NCBI GenBank assembly: GCA_964020085.1 | Contig: OZ026600.1 | Location: 19,879,645 to 19,943,644 of the forward strand | Direction of reading: 5' to 3' | Origin: Micromussa lordhowensis | Lineage: Eukaryota > Cnidaria > Anthozoa > Scleractinia > Lobophylliidae | DNA: 64,000 nucleotides | Position numbers and translations under genes: made by a program | Shown here: piece after piece, positions 37,401 to 47,273 of the stretch | How the letters are laid out: each line of letters opens with the position of its first letter | How positions within the stretch are numbered: position 1 is the stretch's first letter | The notes under the pieces: generated by a model | Seen by the model: only the letters and a program-made list of their open reading frames with translations | What the model was told of the DNA's origin: nothing | Databases searched by the model: none

Positions 37401-40400
37401 TGCGTTTGCCTATATCTATGCCTATGCCTATGCCTATGCCTTTGTCTTTGCCTTTGCCTTTGCCTATGCCTATGCTTATGCCTATGCCTATGCCTTTGCC
37501 TATGCCTATGCCTATGCCTTTGCCTTTCCCTATGCCTACGGCTATGCCTATGCGTATGCCTTTGCCTATGCTTATGCTTTTGCCTTTGCCTATGCCTATG
37601 CCTATGCCTATGCCTATGCCTATGCCTATGCCTATGCCTATGCGTATGCCTTTGCCTATGCCTTTGCCTATGTCTATGCCTTTACCTACGGCTATGCCTA
37701 TGCCTATGCCTATGCCTATGCCTATGCCTTTGCCTTTGCCTATGCCTATGCCTATGACCATGCCTTTGCTTATGCCTATACCTATGCCTATGGCTATGCC
37801 TATGTGCATGCCTATGCCTTTGCCTATATCTATGCCTATGCCTATGCCTATGCCTATGCCTATGCCTATGCCTATACCTATGCCTATGCTTTTGCCTATG
37901 CTTTTGGCTATGCCTATGCTTTTGCCTATGCCTATGCCTTTGCCTATGCCTTTGACTATGCCTATGCCTATGCCTATGCCTATGCCTATGCCTATGCCTA
38001 TGTCTATGCCTATGTCTATGCCTATGCCTATGCCTATGCCTATGCCTATGCCTATGCCTATGCCTATGCCTATGCCTTGGGTAGCCGATACATGAAAGTC
38101 CGTCAGCCACCAACAATACTTTAGAAGCGACCACACAAAGACGATATACATTAAGAAAATGTCCTAAAATATCTACTCTTGGTTTCAACCGATTTACTGT
38201 AACAAATCGCTTTGTACCCTTTACTGCTGACAGGTTAAAATCGATATGGAGACTATCTGGTCAAACTTGAATGAGACGAGGAAATCTGGCGACAGCTTGA
38301 AGTCTTCTTTTCAAAGATTTAAGACGAATGTAAGTCTTTACTGTTGATTCAATTCTTACTTGCTTGATTGGCTTTGTAAATATTAATAAAGAAGTTAGGT
38401 TTGAACTACTTCCACTGATTGAACCACTTCTGCTCAATCGTTCAAATACCGATAACAAACAACGGTTTTCATTTTAACCAGACAGTCGTAGTTGCTTTAG
38501 CAGTTGTTCTGATTTTCTGAGCAAACAATCGAATCACGAGCAAAACCACCAGTAACTGATTTGTGACTTGGCACGGAACTCTTGCTAATGTTGACAATGT
38601 TCATATGTTTCTGCTTGAACTGGTTGACTTTGGTAATTAAGTAATACGGCCTGCTAATAAATTGGCAACATGCAACTGCTTTGGTTTGGTTTGAAGACGT
38701 ATTGTAGGAAATGAAAATGGTTCGCCGGAGAAGATCAACTCAATGTGAACATGAGGCGGTATTTCTAACTGATTCAGGCCAAGCTTGATTTCTAGAAGCA
38801 CCAAACTATCGCATTAAAACGAACTGACGAAAAAAGTATAACAAGAAGCTTTTCTCCCTTGACATGCCCTTTTATGATAACTTATTCCATTGACTTCCTG
38901 TTGTTGCAGTCTTGTTGTAATCAGAAATTTTTCTATTTATTCAAGGTGACAAATCGCACGCAGAGCCTCGAGGCAAGAATCGAAATCGAGGAAAAGAACT
39001 CCAATAGAACGGGAGAAAAAATGGTAAGTCATTTGTATGACTGGAGACCTTCTTGGTATAATTGCTTAAATTAACAATTTGAAAAACAAGTACCATTACG
39101 CTACATTTGTATCAACGGCACTAATAAATGTACTTACTGTAAATCGAAGACACATATGAACATTGAAGGAGATACTTCACGGTTCGCGCAACTTGAACAG
39201 TTTAACCTAAATGTTTCAATCTCGTTTGTAATCCGTGTCAATCTTCCCCATCCTTGTTCCTTTATGACTGATCCACCAAGCAGCGACAAGTCTTTTCGTG
39301 ACTACCTCCCAATAAATGTTCCTTCCTGCTCTTTTGCGTTTGACTCTGTTCTTCCTTCTGCAATCGAGCTTGAAATAATGCTTACGCCGACAAATCAAAT
39401 AAACAGCTGGCAAATCTTATAAACAACTCGGTTCAAAGGGGTATTTTCCCCTCCAAACTTAAGCATGCTAAGGTTACTCCAATATTTAAGGATGGGGACG
39501 AAGCCGAACCCGGGAACTATCGTCCTATATCACTTCTTTCGGTCTTTAATAGACTCTTTGAGAAAGTAATATACAACCGCCTCAAGTCCTTTTTAGCAAA
39601 CATTGTTTATTTTACGGGCTCAGTACGGTTTCCGAAAACAGCGCTCAACCGAGCACGCAATCCTGGATATCGTGAACAAAATTCAATCAAACATGGACAA
39701 GGGAATGTTCTCCTGTGGTGTATTTATTTACCTTCAAGAAGCATTTGATACTGTCAATCACTCTATCCTCCTCATAATTTATCCCATTACGGCATCCGTG
39801 GTATAGTTAACGATTTTCCTCCTATCTGTGAAATAGACCTCAGACCACTCAAGTAGGTCCCCACGTATCTAGAAAGGAAAGTACCCTTTGCGACGTCCCT
39901 CAGGGGAGTGTACTTGGTCCCCTACTGTTTCTTATTTATGCAAATGACATTTTCATGAAATCAGACAAGTTGACCTTTTACCTTTTTGCTGATGACACTA
40001 ACCTTTTATACGCTGATAAAAACCTAAACTGATCCCTCGAAACTATCGTCAACTGTGAACTTACTAAGGTTGTCGGCTGGTTAATCGCTAATAAAGTCTT
40101 GTTAAGTATCAAGAAAACAAACTCTATGATCTTTTATCTATATCAAAAACACATTCATTTTGACATCCGCATTAAGGCCTATGATAGCCGCACTAAAACG
40201 TTCTTTGATCTTGAACGTAAGGGTCATATTAAATACTTAGGGGTAATAATTGTCCAACATTTATCCTGGAAACACCACATTGATTATATTGCTTTAAAAA
40301 TCAGCAGAAATATTGGAATTATTTCGAGACTAAGACACTTTTCCCTTTAAAAACACTTCTAAGTATTTACGATTCTTTAATTTCTCCCTATATATCTTAC

Positions 40401-43400
40401 GGTCTCATTGCCTGGGGCCAAGCTTCCAAAACTCATTTAGAAAAAATTCTTATACTCCAAAAGAGAGCTGTTCGCTTGATCAACTTTCTGCCTTTCAGAA
40501 GGCATGCGATTCCATGTTTCGCTCAATGTAACATCCTGCCAATCACAATGCTCTACTTCAAACTTTCAGCAATCGTAATGCTTGATATAACCACTATCTC
40601 TGCACCTCAAAATATCTGCCATCTTTTTAATTCTACACAAGACAAACATCAGTATAATACCCGCTCAGCATCTTCTGGTAACTACTATATTAATCATTCT
40701 AGGCTCAATCATCATAAAAACTCTTTTTCCATCGTTGGGGCTAAAATCTGGAACAGCATTCCCGAAAGCTATCGAAGACTACCAAAGCACATATTGAAAA
40801 AAAAATCAAGCATTACTATTTGTAACTTTAGAAACTCTGGACAGTTATTCTGACACTAGCACTCTTATTTCTGAAATAGAAAAGGCATCTTAATTATAAT
40901 TTAATCATAATTTATAATATTATTCTCCACTTTTCATCACTATTTTCCTCTCTTGACAAATAATGTATTGAAACTCGACTTTTTCAACGCCTTCAATTAG
41001 TAATTGGTGTTTGTACGTCCTTAACAACCGCCTGCCTGGATTAGCTCGCTATTTGCAGGCGGTGCTATTATTATCTCTTTGGTGTCTTTCTCTCTTAGTA
41101 AACTATTATTTTCAGGTTTCCTTCAATTTAAAAGTAATTTGGTATGTGACGAAAATTACTTAAAATACCACGACTGAGCTGGTCTTTAGCTCAACAACTA
41201 ACCATAATTTTGCTTTTTTACTAAAGGAATTGCATCTCCAAAAAATTCAGGGCCTCGAAGACTTATTAAACGTTACTCGTGAAAATGTAAAGGAAATGTC
41301 TCGAAACCATTCAACGGCGCTGAAGTTGGCAGGAAATTTTACGAGGAAAGAAGTTCAGGGAATATGGCTTGCGATAAACTCAACGCAAAGTGATCTCCAG
41401 GGACAGTTAAAAAAAGCAATAGTCAACTTAACCGGGCAGGTAAATTGTACCGTGTTTTTGACTGTTTTTTAGTAGGACAATCACACGACTTTTAGAGGGC
41501 ATATAGTTTATTTGCAGCCCGAGTAGCATCATTTAATGATGCTACGAAGGACACAAATATATGCCTGACAAAACTCATTTGATTATTATTATTATTATCA
41601 ATACACAAGGCCAAATCGTACAAATTTATTTAATAAGAAAAAAATATTTAACAAAGACGTAGCATGAATCTATGATAATAATGGAAAGTTCTTGCATTCA
41701 ATCTGTGAAACAAGAGCCAAATGCAATTCCTTTTTGTTTACACTAAAAGGTCAAACAAAACCTAGTGGATCATGTATCTTATGCGGGGCCGCGATCGATG
41801 TATCGGTCGATATAGTTGGCTTTCGCCAATAATTCACCGATACTTCACCGATAGTTTACCAATATCTCACCTAGTATATTGATAGGTATCGGTCGATATA
41901 TCGGTTGATACATCGGTCGATACTTGACCGATACTTGACCGGTCGATAAACGCTCTAGTATCGTTCGATCGGTCTGGTCTATAGATTGGTCGATTCATCG
42001 GTCGATATTCGATACTCCTATCATGGTATAGTTGGCGGTTCATCAATTTATTATACACTCAACAAAATATCTTGTTCCTGATTGGCCAATGGCGAATGCA
42101 TAGGTTATAGAGTGCAATCCAGGTTATAGAGTGCAATACGGAAGTTGCTATGGAAACACCGGGGAAGCGCCAAATTTTCTATATATTTTCTGAGATATGT
42201 TCTGAGATATTTTCTGGATTTTCTCAAAATCCTTCAAAAACTTCATGCTAGATTTGCCTGTCAGAACATTATATTTCTGATGTCATTCAGATGTTGTCCG
42301 TCCTTCATTAACTTCATTAATTCATTACATTTGACCGAGGCTTGGGCTGTGAATCAATACTGATCCATACTATACTGATCCTCCTAAGGGCAGAGATGCG
42401 CTGTTGGCTCGAGAGACCACTTAACAGATATATATATACATTTAGGAAATACGGTTGCAAGAACGAAATGGCCCTACGTTATAAATTGGACACCACTAAC
42501 TGAGTTTTTCTTCAACCTTTCTTCAGTTGAACCTAACGAAAGTGTCGCTTCAATCTTCTGGTGCCTTCTTGCTAGCTTCACTTATCAATTTGAATACAAC
42601 TATTACACAAAAGGTGAGATTCTACGGGGTATCTTTGTCATGCGCAAAACTATGTTTTATCAGGATGTAAAGAATAGGTATCACGTAATATTTAACAGCA
42701 GGCGTTTTCTGTTTTGTTTTTTACTATTTAAAAACATCCCAGGAAACGTTCTTAAGATTCTTTCAAAGTTACATGGTATAGTATTTTCTTTCATGAAGTT
42801 CCTAATAGTTCTGTTAAGTACAGTCTAACTTCCACTTTAAATTGAGATGTTTTGCTGTGAATCATGCAATACGAAAAACACATTGACAATGTTATAGAAA
42901 ACTGATTACCCTAATTATTTGGGTTAATTGTCCTGTTTGTAGTAATTTTACACTTCTCATTAAAATAACAAATGAGTAAGCTAAAAACGTTCTCAACTGA
43001 CACTCAGCCTGACTGTAGGTATGTCCTTATTAAGATCTGGAAATTTTGATTAATCTCAGACTCAACGTTCTTATAAAATAAAAAGGTTCTTATGTAAAAA
43101 AAGGTTTAATAAAGAAAGAAAAGAGTGCATTCAGCTGGAAAATTGCTCCCTCGAGTTGTTGTAGCGTCGTACTCTTAGGATGTGATAAGGAACACGCATT
43201 TCTCAAAAAGTAACTTGTGAAATCCACAGGTCAATAACATAAGCAAGATGGCGGGTCCTATCGGACCTCCAGGTTTTAATGGAAGTCAAGGCGCCGCTGG
43301 TCCCAGGGGAGCTGGAGACTTTAGTTCATGCCAGTACAAAAAGAAGGCGGGTGATTTTACTCAAGGCACTACCAGCACCTTAGTAGATGAGACTGAACCC

Positions 43401-43804
43401 ACTGTAAGTATGGTAGATAGTTATGTGTTTTGCTTTCAGAATGAAATTTGTTGTATTTATTTCGTGATGTCGCGCTCTCAGTAAGTTTCACACCTACTAA
43501 AAAATATAAAGAAATACAAGGCGCAAAGAAAAACAGGAGAAATATTGTAGAAACGTACTTTTAACAATTGATTTTGCGATAACTGTCTGTGACTCATTTG
43601 ATTTCTCGACAGGATAAGATAATATTGGGAGCAACTTGTTCCACGAATTTTGCAGCAGAGTATAACTTATTAACCCAGCTACAGGGATCCGGAAAGTGGA
43701 AATACGTGTGCACCTGCAGAGGAACGTCCACTCATTTTGCACCACGCCCTGGAGCTACCAAACAGTGTTTCCTACATTACTGGGAATGTCCTTTAGGAAC
43801 GTAA
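25451..43804 (+). CDS. Gene A: type II membrane protein with coiled-coil stalk, short collagen repeat and six-cysteine C-terminal domain
   Basis: Exons: 25451-25901, 28825-28913, 29553-29600, 29683-29769, 30923-31090, 31427-31522, 38234-38329, 38946-39023, 41227-41439, 42527-42613, 43230-43403, 43613-43804 (592 residues). Exon 1 encodes a roughly 112-residue Arg/Pro-rich cytoplasmic tail and a hydrophobic segment (IVLLLVVCLTSIISLVLTL, residues 114-136) without signal peptide, so type II topology. The ectodomain has heptad-like stalk exons with about 19 N-glycosylation sequons, then GPIGPPGFNGSQGAAG plus two triplets, then six cysteines (SCQY, TCST, VCTC, QCFLHYWECP). Start ATG 25451 has an ACCATGG context; 25439 is in frame upstream. 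The 6-kb TATGCC array and a LINE lie in its introns. The plan resembles scavenger receptor A or membrane collectins; ligand unknown. Linking exon 1 to the rest rests on matching phase 1 and on paralogues. Confidence 0.75.
29812..30110. mobile_element. Foldback element with ATATATCAAACACGA arms (copy 2)
   Basis: The arms at about 29812-29850 and 29920-29965 are inverted copies (AATATATCAAACACGA against GTGTTTGATATATCTTCTC), with ACACCGAGAAGGGAGAGTTG between them. The right flank to about 30110 matches 18186-18330 in reverse. It lies in the gene A intron between the exons ending 29769 and starting 30923. Confidence 0.65.
31616..31708. repeat. Inverted repeat TATCAACTGAGTTGATAATGTGAATT, copy 1
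   Basis: TTTTATCAACTGAGTTCATAA, then TGTGAATT, is followed about 25 bp later by its inverse (AATTCACATTATCAACTCAG). The spacer GCTTTCGAATCTCTTTACGG links it to the Penelope-like sequence at 62726-63122. It lies in a gene A intron. Confidence 0.7.
32104..38078. repeat. 6-kb TATGCC hexanucleotide array with higher-order repeats
   Basis: About 1,000 uninterrupted hexamers TATGCC fill this stretch. The main variant is TTTGCC, with scattered others (TACGGC, TATACC, TTTGAC, TATGTC, TATGTGCATGCC, TATATC). Rare variants recur at spacings that are all multiples of six and mark a higher-order unit of about 2.36 kb. The first unit covers roughly 32.3-34.6 kb and the second 34.6-37.0 kb, followed by a partial third. 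Because six is a multiple of three and no hexamer phase here contains a stop, both strands carry open frames of about 2,000 codons (Tyr/Phe-Ala, Met/Leu-Pro, Gly-Ile/Lys). The array lies wholly in the gene A intron between exons 31427-31522 and 38234-38329. Confidence 0.97.
39175..41178 (+). mobile_element. MITE with TTAA-family interior (family 1, copy 3), split by a LINE
   Basis: The left half (to about 39268, containing TTTGTAATCCGTGTCAATCT) and the right half (from about 41064, TTATTATCTCTTTGGTG to TACCACGACTGAG) are contiguous in the other copies. Here a LINE separates them, so the MITE predates the LINE. It lies in a gene A intron. Confidence 0.65.
39269..41063 (+). mobile_element. 5'-truncated, decayed LINE with reverse-transcriptase domain
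   Basis: Conserved reverse-transcriptase blocks can be read in order across frames: NYRPISLLSVFNRLFEKV (39511-39565), YGFRKQRSTEHAILDIVNK (about 39613-39670), AFDTVNHSILL, PQGSVLGPLLF (about 39897-39930), the catalytic FADDTNLLY (about 39990), then a C-terminal IWNSIPESYRRLPKHI. Several stop codons and frameshifts interrupt the frame, so it is inactive. The 3' end forms a hairpin with a 9-bp stem (ACCGCCTGC 41027-41035, GCAGGCGGT 41055-41063), as expected for LINE 3' recognition. The clade (CR1, L2 or Jockey-like) is not resolved. Confidence 0.85.
41794..42022. repeat. TCGGTCGATA-type degenerate repeat
   Basis: Many diverged copies of TATCGGTCGATA occur in both orientations (ACCGATACTTGACCGATAC is the complement form). 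The motif is partly self-complementary, so the whole stretch can form many small hairpins. It lies in a gene A intron. Confidence 0.7.
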
Positions 43805-46800
43805 TCATTGAGTTACACAACTCTTATTTCATTTCAGTATGGTCGTGAGTATATATGTATATTTAAAATGACGCAGCCTTTCACTGTAACTCATTTAGAA
43901 TTGTGAACTAGAAGTCAATTATTTTTGCATACTGCAAATAATACGGTTTTATTTGACTCGATGACCTGCTGAAAAATTGACGTTCTTTAGCATTCTTTTT
44001 TCTTTCCTTTGAACACGAATATTGTCTACAATTAATTTCAAGCGTATAAATAACTGCGCATGGCATAGAGTTATTTAAAAGACAAAATGCAGTCCACTGG
44101 GATTTGCATGAGCATGGCTTACCTTTTCGATACCGCGTATGTTGAATGCAGTCTATGCACGGCTATGTCGAGTTTCTTCGAGTTAATCTTTTAGGAGAAG
44201 AGCTCGATGATTAACACGAGGTTGGTGAGTTAGCCTCTACATTTCAGAATTGAAGATACAAATATTTCGGCGGTTGTGACACAGGCTAACAAATATCAGG
44301 ACAAAACATAATCTGGGATTATCTCTTCTCTCTGAACAGAGGGGAATGGCCCTGAAGCCAGACAAAGTTCTTTGATGTATGTTTTTCTCACTTGACTCTG
44401 TATAAAACGCAATTTTTGTTTACGTTTTAACAGGTAACTGACCAATAGCAACGTTTCGGTTACGTAACTCTTGTGTAATATCTCGGAGCAAGGCAAAATA
44501 TCAAAATCAAAATCGTGGACCTTCCAACATAAATCATGGTATCTTTGCTTGCTACCTTTAATTTATATCGGGATGTAAAAAAATTCCCCTTTATTAACTT
44601 TGAGTTGATTCACAATCTAATACGTCGGTTATTGAGTGCAATACCATCTAGCAGTGCAAACTGCAGATATACATACAAGACAAAAGGCGATGATCACGAT
44701 GTACAAAGTAAAGCCTGGCTAAATTAGTCGATGCCGAGAAAATTGCCATTTAGTTTCTCGGAAATGAGACGCTTCTGGACATAAGTTGAGCTTCAACTGA
44801 GGTTCACCACAGTTATTGCCTAGGAGAAGAGAAAAATATATTTGAGGTTAAGTATCAAACGAGGCGAAGCCCAAGGGAACATTGAGGTCGAGAGGAAACA
44901 AAACTTACTGTTTCCCTTGGGGCCAGTCATTAAGTGTTTTGTTATACCTCCCGACTCAAAAATAGAAAAAACTGCAGTGACACTTGACACGTGTTTGAGT
45001 TGGAAGGTATAACAATAAAATTATCACATTGACGAAGAAAACCATGTGATTCTCTCCATATAATTTATATTTTATTGATTTCAAACGTTGTCATACGAAA
45101 TGTACCCAAATATTTAGTCACACAAAGTGATCCTTTAATTTTTAAACTGTAACATATATTTCATGTAATAATATATATATATATATATAAATAGTTTATA
45201 AAAATACTCAATAATATATTTTTTAATATAAACTCATTTGGACCAGTAAGGGGTACAGTATATTGTATCTTTCATACATTAGTCTTGAATATTCTTTTCA
45301 CCTAAGCAAATTCTTATTTTAACTACATAGTTTCAGGGAAAATAACAACGTTTAAGGCAGTACCCATACCTAAACGATAAAGATTGTGCTTTCCTTTTTA
45401 GGTTGCGATCTAGCATAATATAACTCATAGGTGTTTTATAATTTATGTATGTAATACTCGTTTCATTGTATAAATAATCAATAAGGCATCCAAAGTAGCA
45501 TGTATAGCTGAACTTGGTAGGTTTCATCTTATTATAGCTATCAATCAGAAAATAATCGATTACTCCTTTTATCTTTAAATTAAGGACTATGGCTCTGTTG
45601 TTAAACAAATCTCTCTGAAGATCTTCATCACACTGGTAAAAATAGTTTCTATTCTGTATGTGCTTATTGTTATCCAAATAAAGCTAGTTGTTGTTAATTG
45701 AGGTATTTTTTTCCAAATAAAGATCTTTTCAGTTCTGTCTATGGTTACAAATCTAAATCTCTTGCCTGCTTTGAACCTTATTGTCTTGTGGCCTTGACTG
45801 ATGTTCATTTGGACTTAACTTAAAACTTAAAGTATTCTTATCTCCACAGAATTTTATCCTTTTTTGGTATCCCTTAAAAGCAAACACGTCAGTCCCCTTA
45901 AAGGGTTTACGCTTCCGACACCCATTCCCCTTTGAGCCACGCCCATACATTGAGATGCATGTCTTGAAAAATCTTCATACAAGGGTCTTAGAACTCGTCT
46001 CTAATTCTATATACTCTTTTGTATTCTATTTATTTTTGTTAATTTTCATGTTGTAATTTATTTGTAAATAAGGACGTTTGAAATTACATTAGGATAGACT
46101 CACCCACCAAGACTAGCACTTGGCTGTCCACGGGCCAGGCCAATTATTTGAAATAAAGGAGGATGAATTGAAATCGTCTTAAAGAAAAAGTATGACTTTG
46201 AAAACCCTACGGACGATATGAACACTAAATGATTGTCAATAAGACTATGCTCTGCTCCAATCATCGTGCCTAGAGCGAACAAATTTTACCAGTGAACTTT
46301 TTGTAGCCAACGGCCACATCTGTTATTATTTAAGTCGTCTACTTATCGAGGGAATGGTTTGTTGTCACTCAAACGTTCGCTCTTATTTCCCTCACTAATC
46401 CCTTTTTATAACTATGGAATTCCCCTTGAGTTTCATATAATCTTGGGCACGGGGAGGCTTAGGTCGTAGTATTTTGGCTTGAAATCTACTCTCTCCTCTC
46501 CGTTTGCATGCTGCTTCACTTCGCTACTGAAGACACCTTAATTCCTCCTAGAGTCGCCAGTGTATGCTTCTTCATTTGAACATAAGCAAAGAAAACTCAC
46601 CCAGACTATATACGTATCTAAGTTATAACATACGTATGTAGTACCATAGCATAGCCATATGGTAATTTAGTTTCAACTAAAATAGTTTATCCGTAATAAA
46701 TTTGAATAAAAAAATATGTCCTCTTCAGTAAATATTTTTATTCGTGAGTTCTATCGAGTTACACAGGTATTCGTGAAAGTTTGGGAGAACTCACTGAAGG

Positions 46801-47273
46801 CTGTGAATTTCAAGAACAGCATTTCTCGTTCTTCCAAACTTCCGCTCGTGTTGCTATAACTCGCGATCGATTGAAACGCGAAAACGGCTTTCTGTTACTA
46901 AATTGTTAAGCTGAGATGAATTTTTTTCAGACGTTCTTGGTGACAGGGGATGATAACTTAATGCCGCTTCAGGGGATATTTTAGCATATTGTGTCTGCAG
47001 CGTTCTTCAAAGATGCTTGTTTATCCAAATCTTGTGTATCATCGCTTGTGTATCATCGGAAAGGAACTAAACGAATTCCATATGAAACGGAAATAGGTTT
47101 TACTTTCTGTTTATATCTTCTAATATCACCGGCTGTGTGCTCGAGGAATAAGTATCTACATGTTCTAAAACTTGGAAACAAACCTACCATCCCCAAATCA
47201 CGTGATAGCATAATTTATACAACTGGGGACATACCTGTACATGAATTTCAGCAGCTCCGTGATGATTAACACA
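43805..47273. other. Intergenic between genes A and B
   Basis: This holds the 3' untranslated region of gene A, a degraded MITE-like repeat at about 44340-44536 (relative of 9424-9652), a TA microsatellite at about 45170-45189, a very AT-rich segment to 46080 and the dispersed repeat at 46765-46880. No coding exon could be supported. The 114-codon minus-strand frame at 45333-45677 is AT-rich and has no recognisable motif. Confidence 0.4.
46765..46880. repeat. Dispersed repeat related to 19570-19705
   Basis: It shares TCGTGAAAG, TTTGGGAGAACTC, ATTTCTCGTTCT and CTATAACTCG in the same order with the stretch at 19570-19705, about 100 bp long and clearly diverged. Confidence 0.5.

Noticed and set aside
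32053..38188. Long open frames in the TATGCC array as genes
   Set aside because: Open frames of equal length exist on both strands and in two plus-strand frames, which a stop-free hexamer produces automatically. No splice-independent gene signals or signal peptide are visible.
45333..45950. Minus-strand open frames of 114, 73 and 65 codons
   Set aside because: They lie in AT-rich sequence, overlap each other in different frames and show no domain, splice or start evidence.
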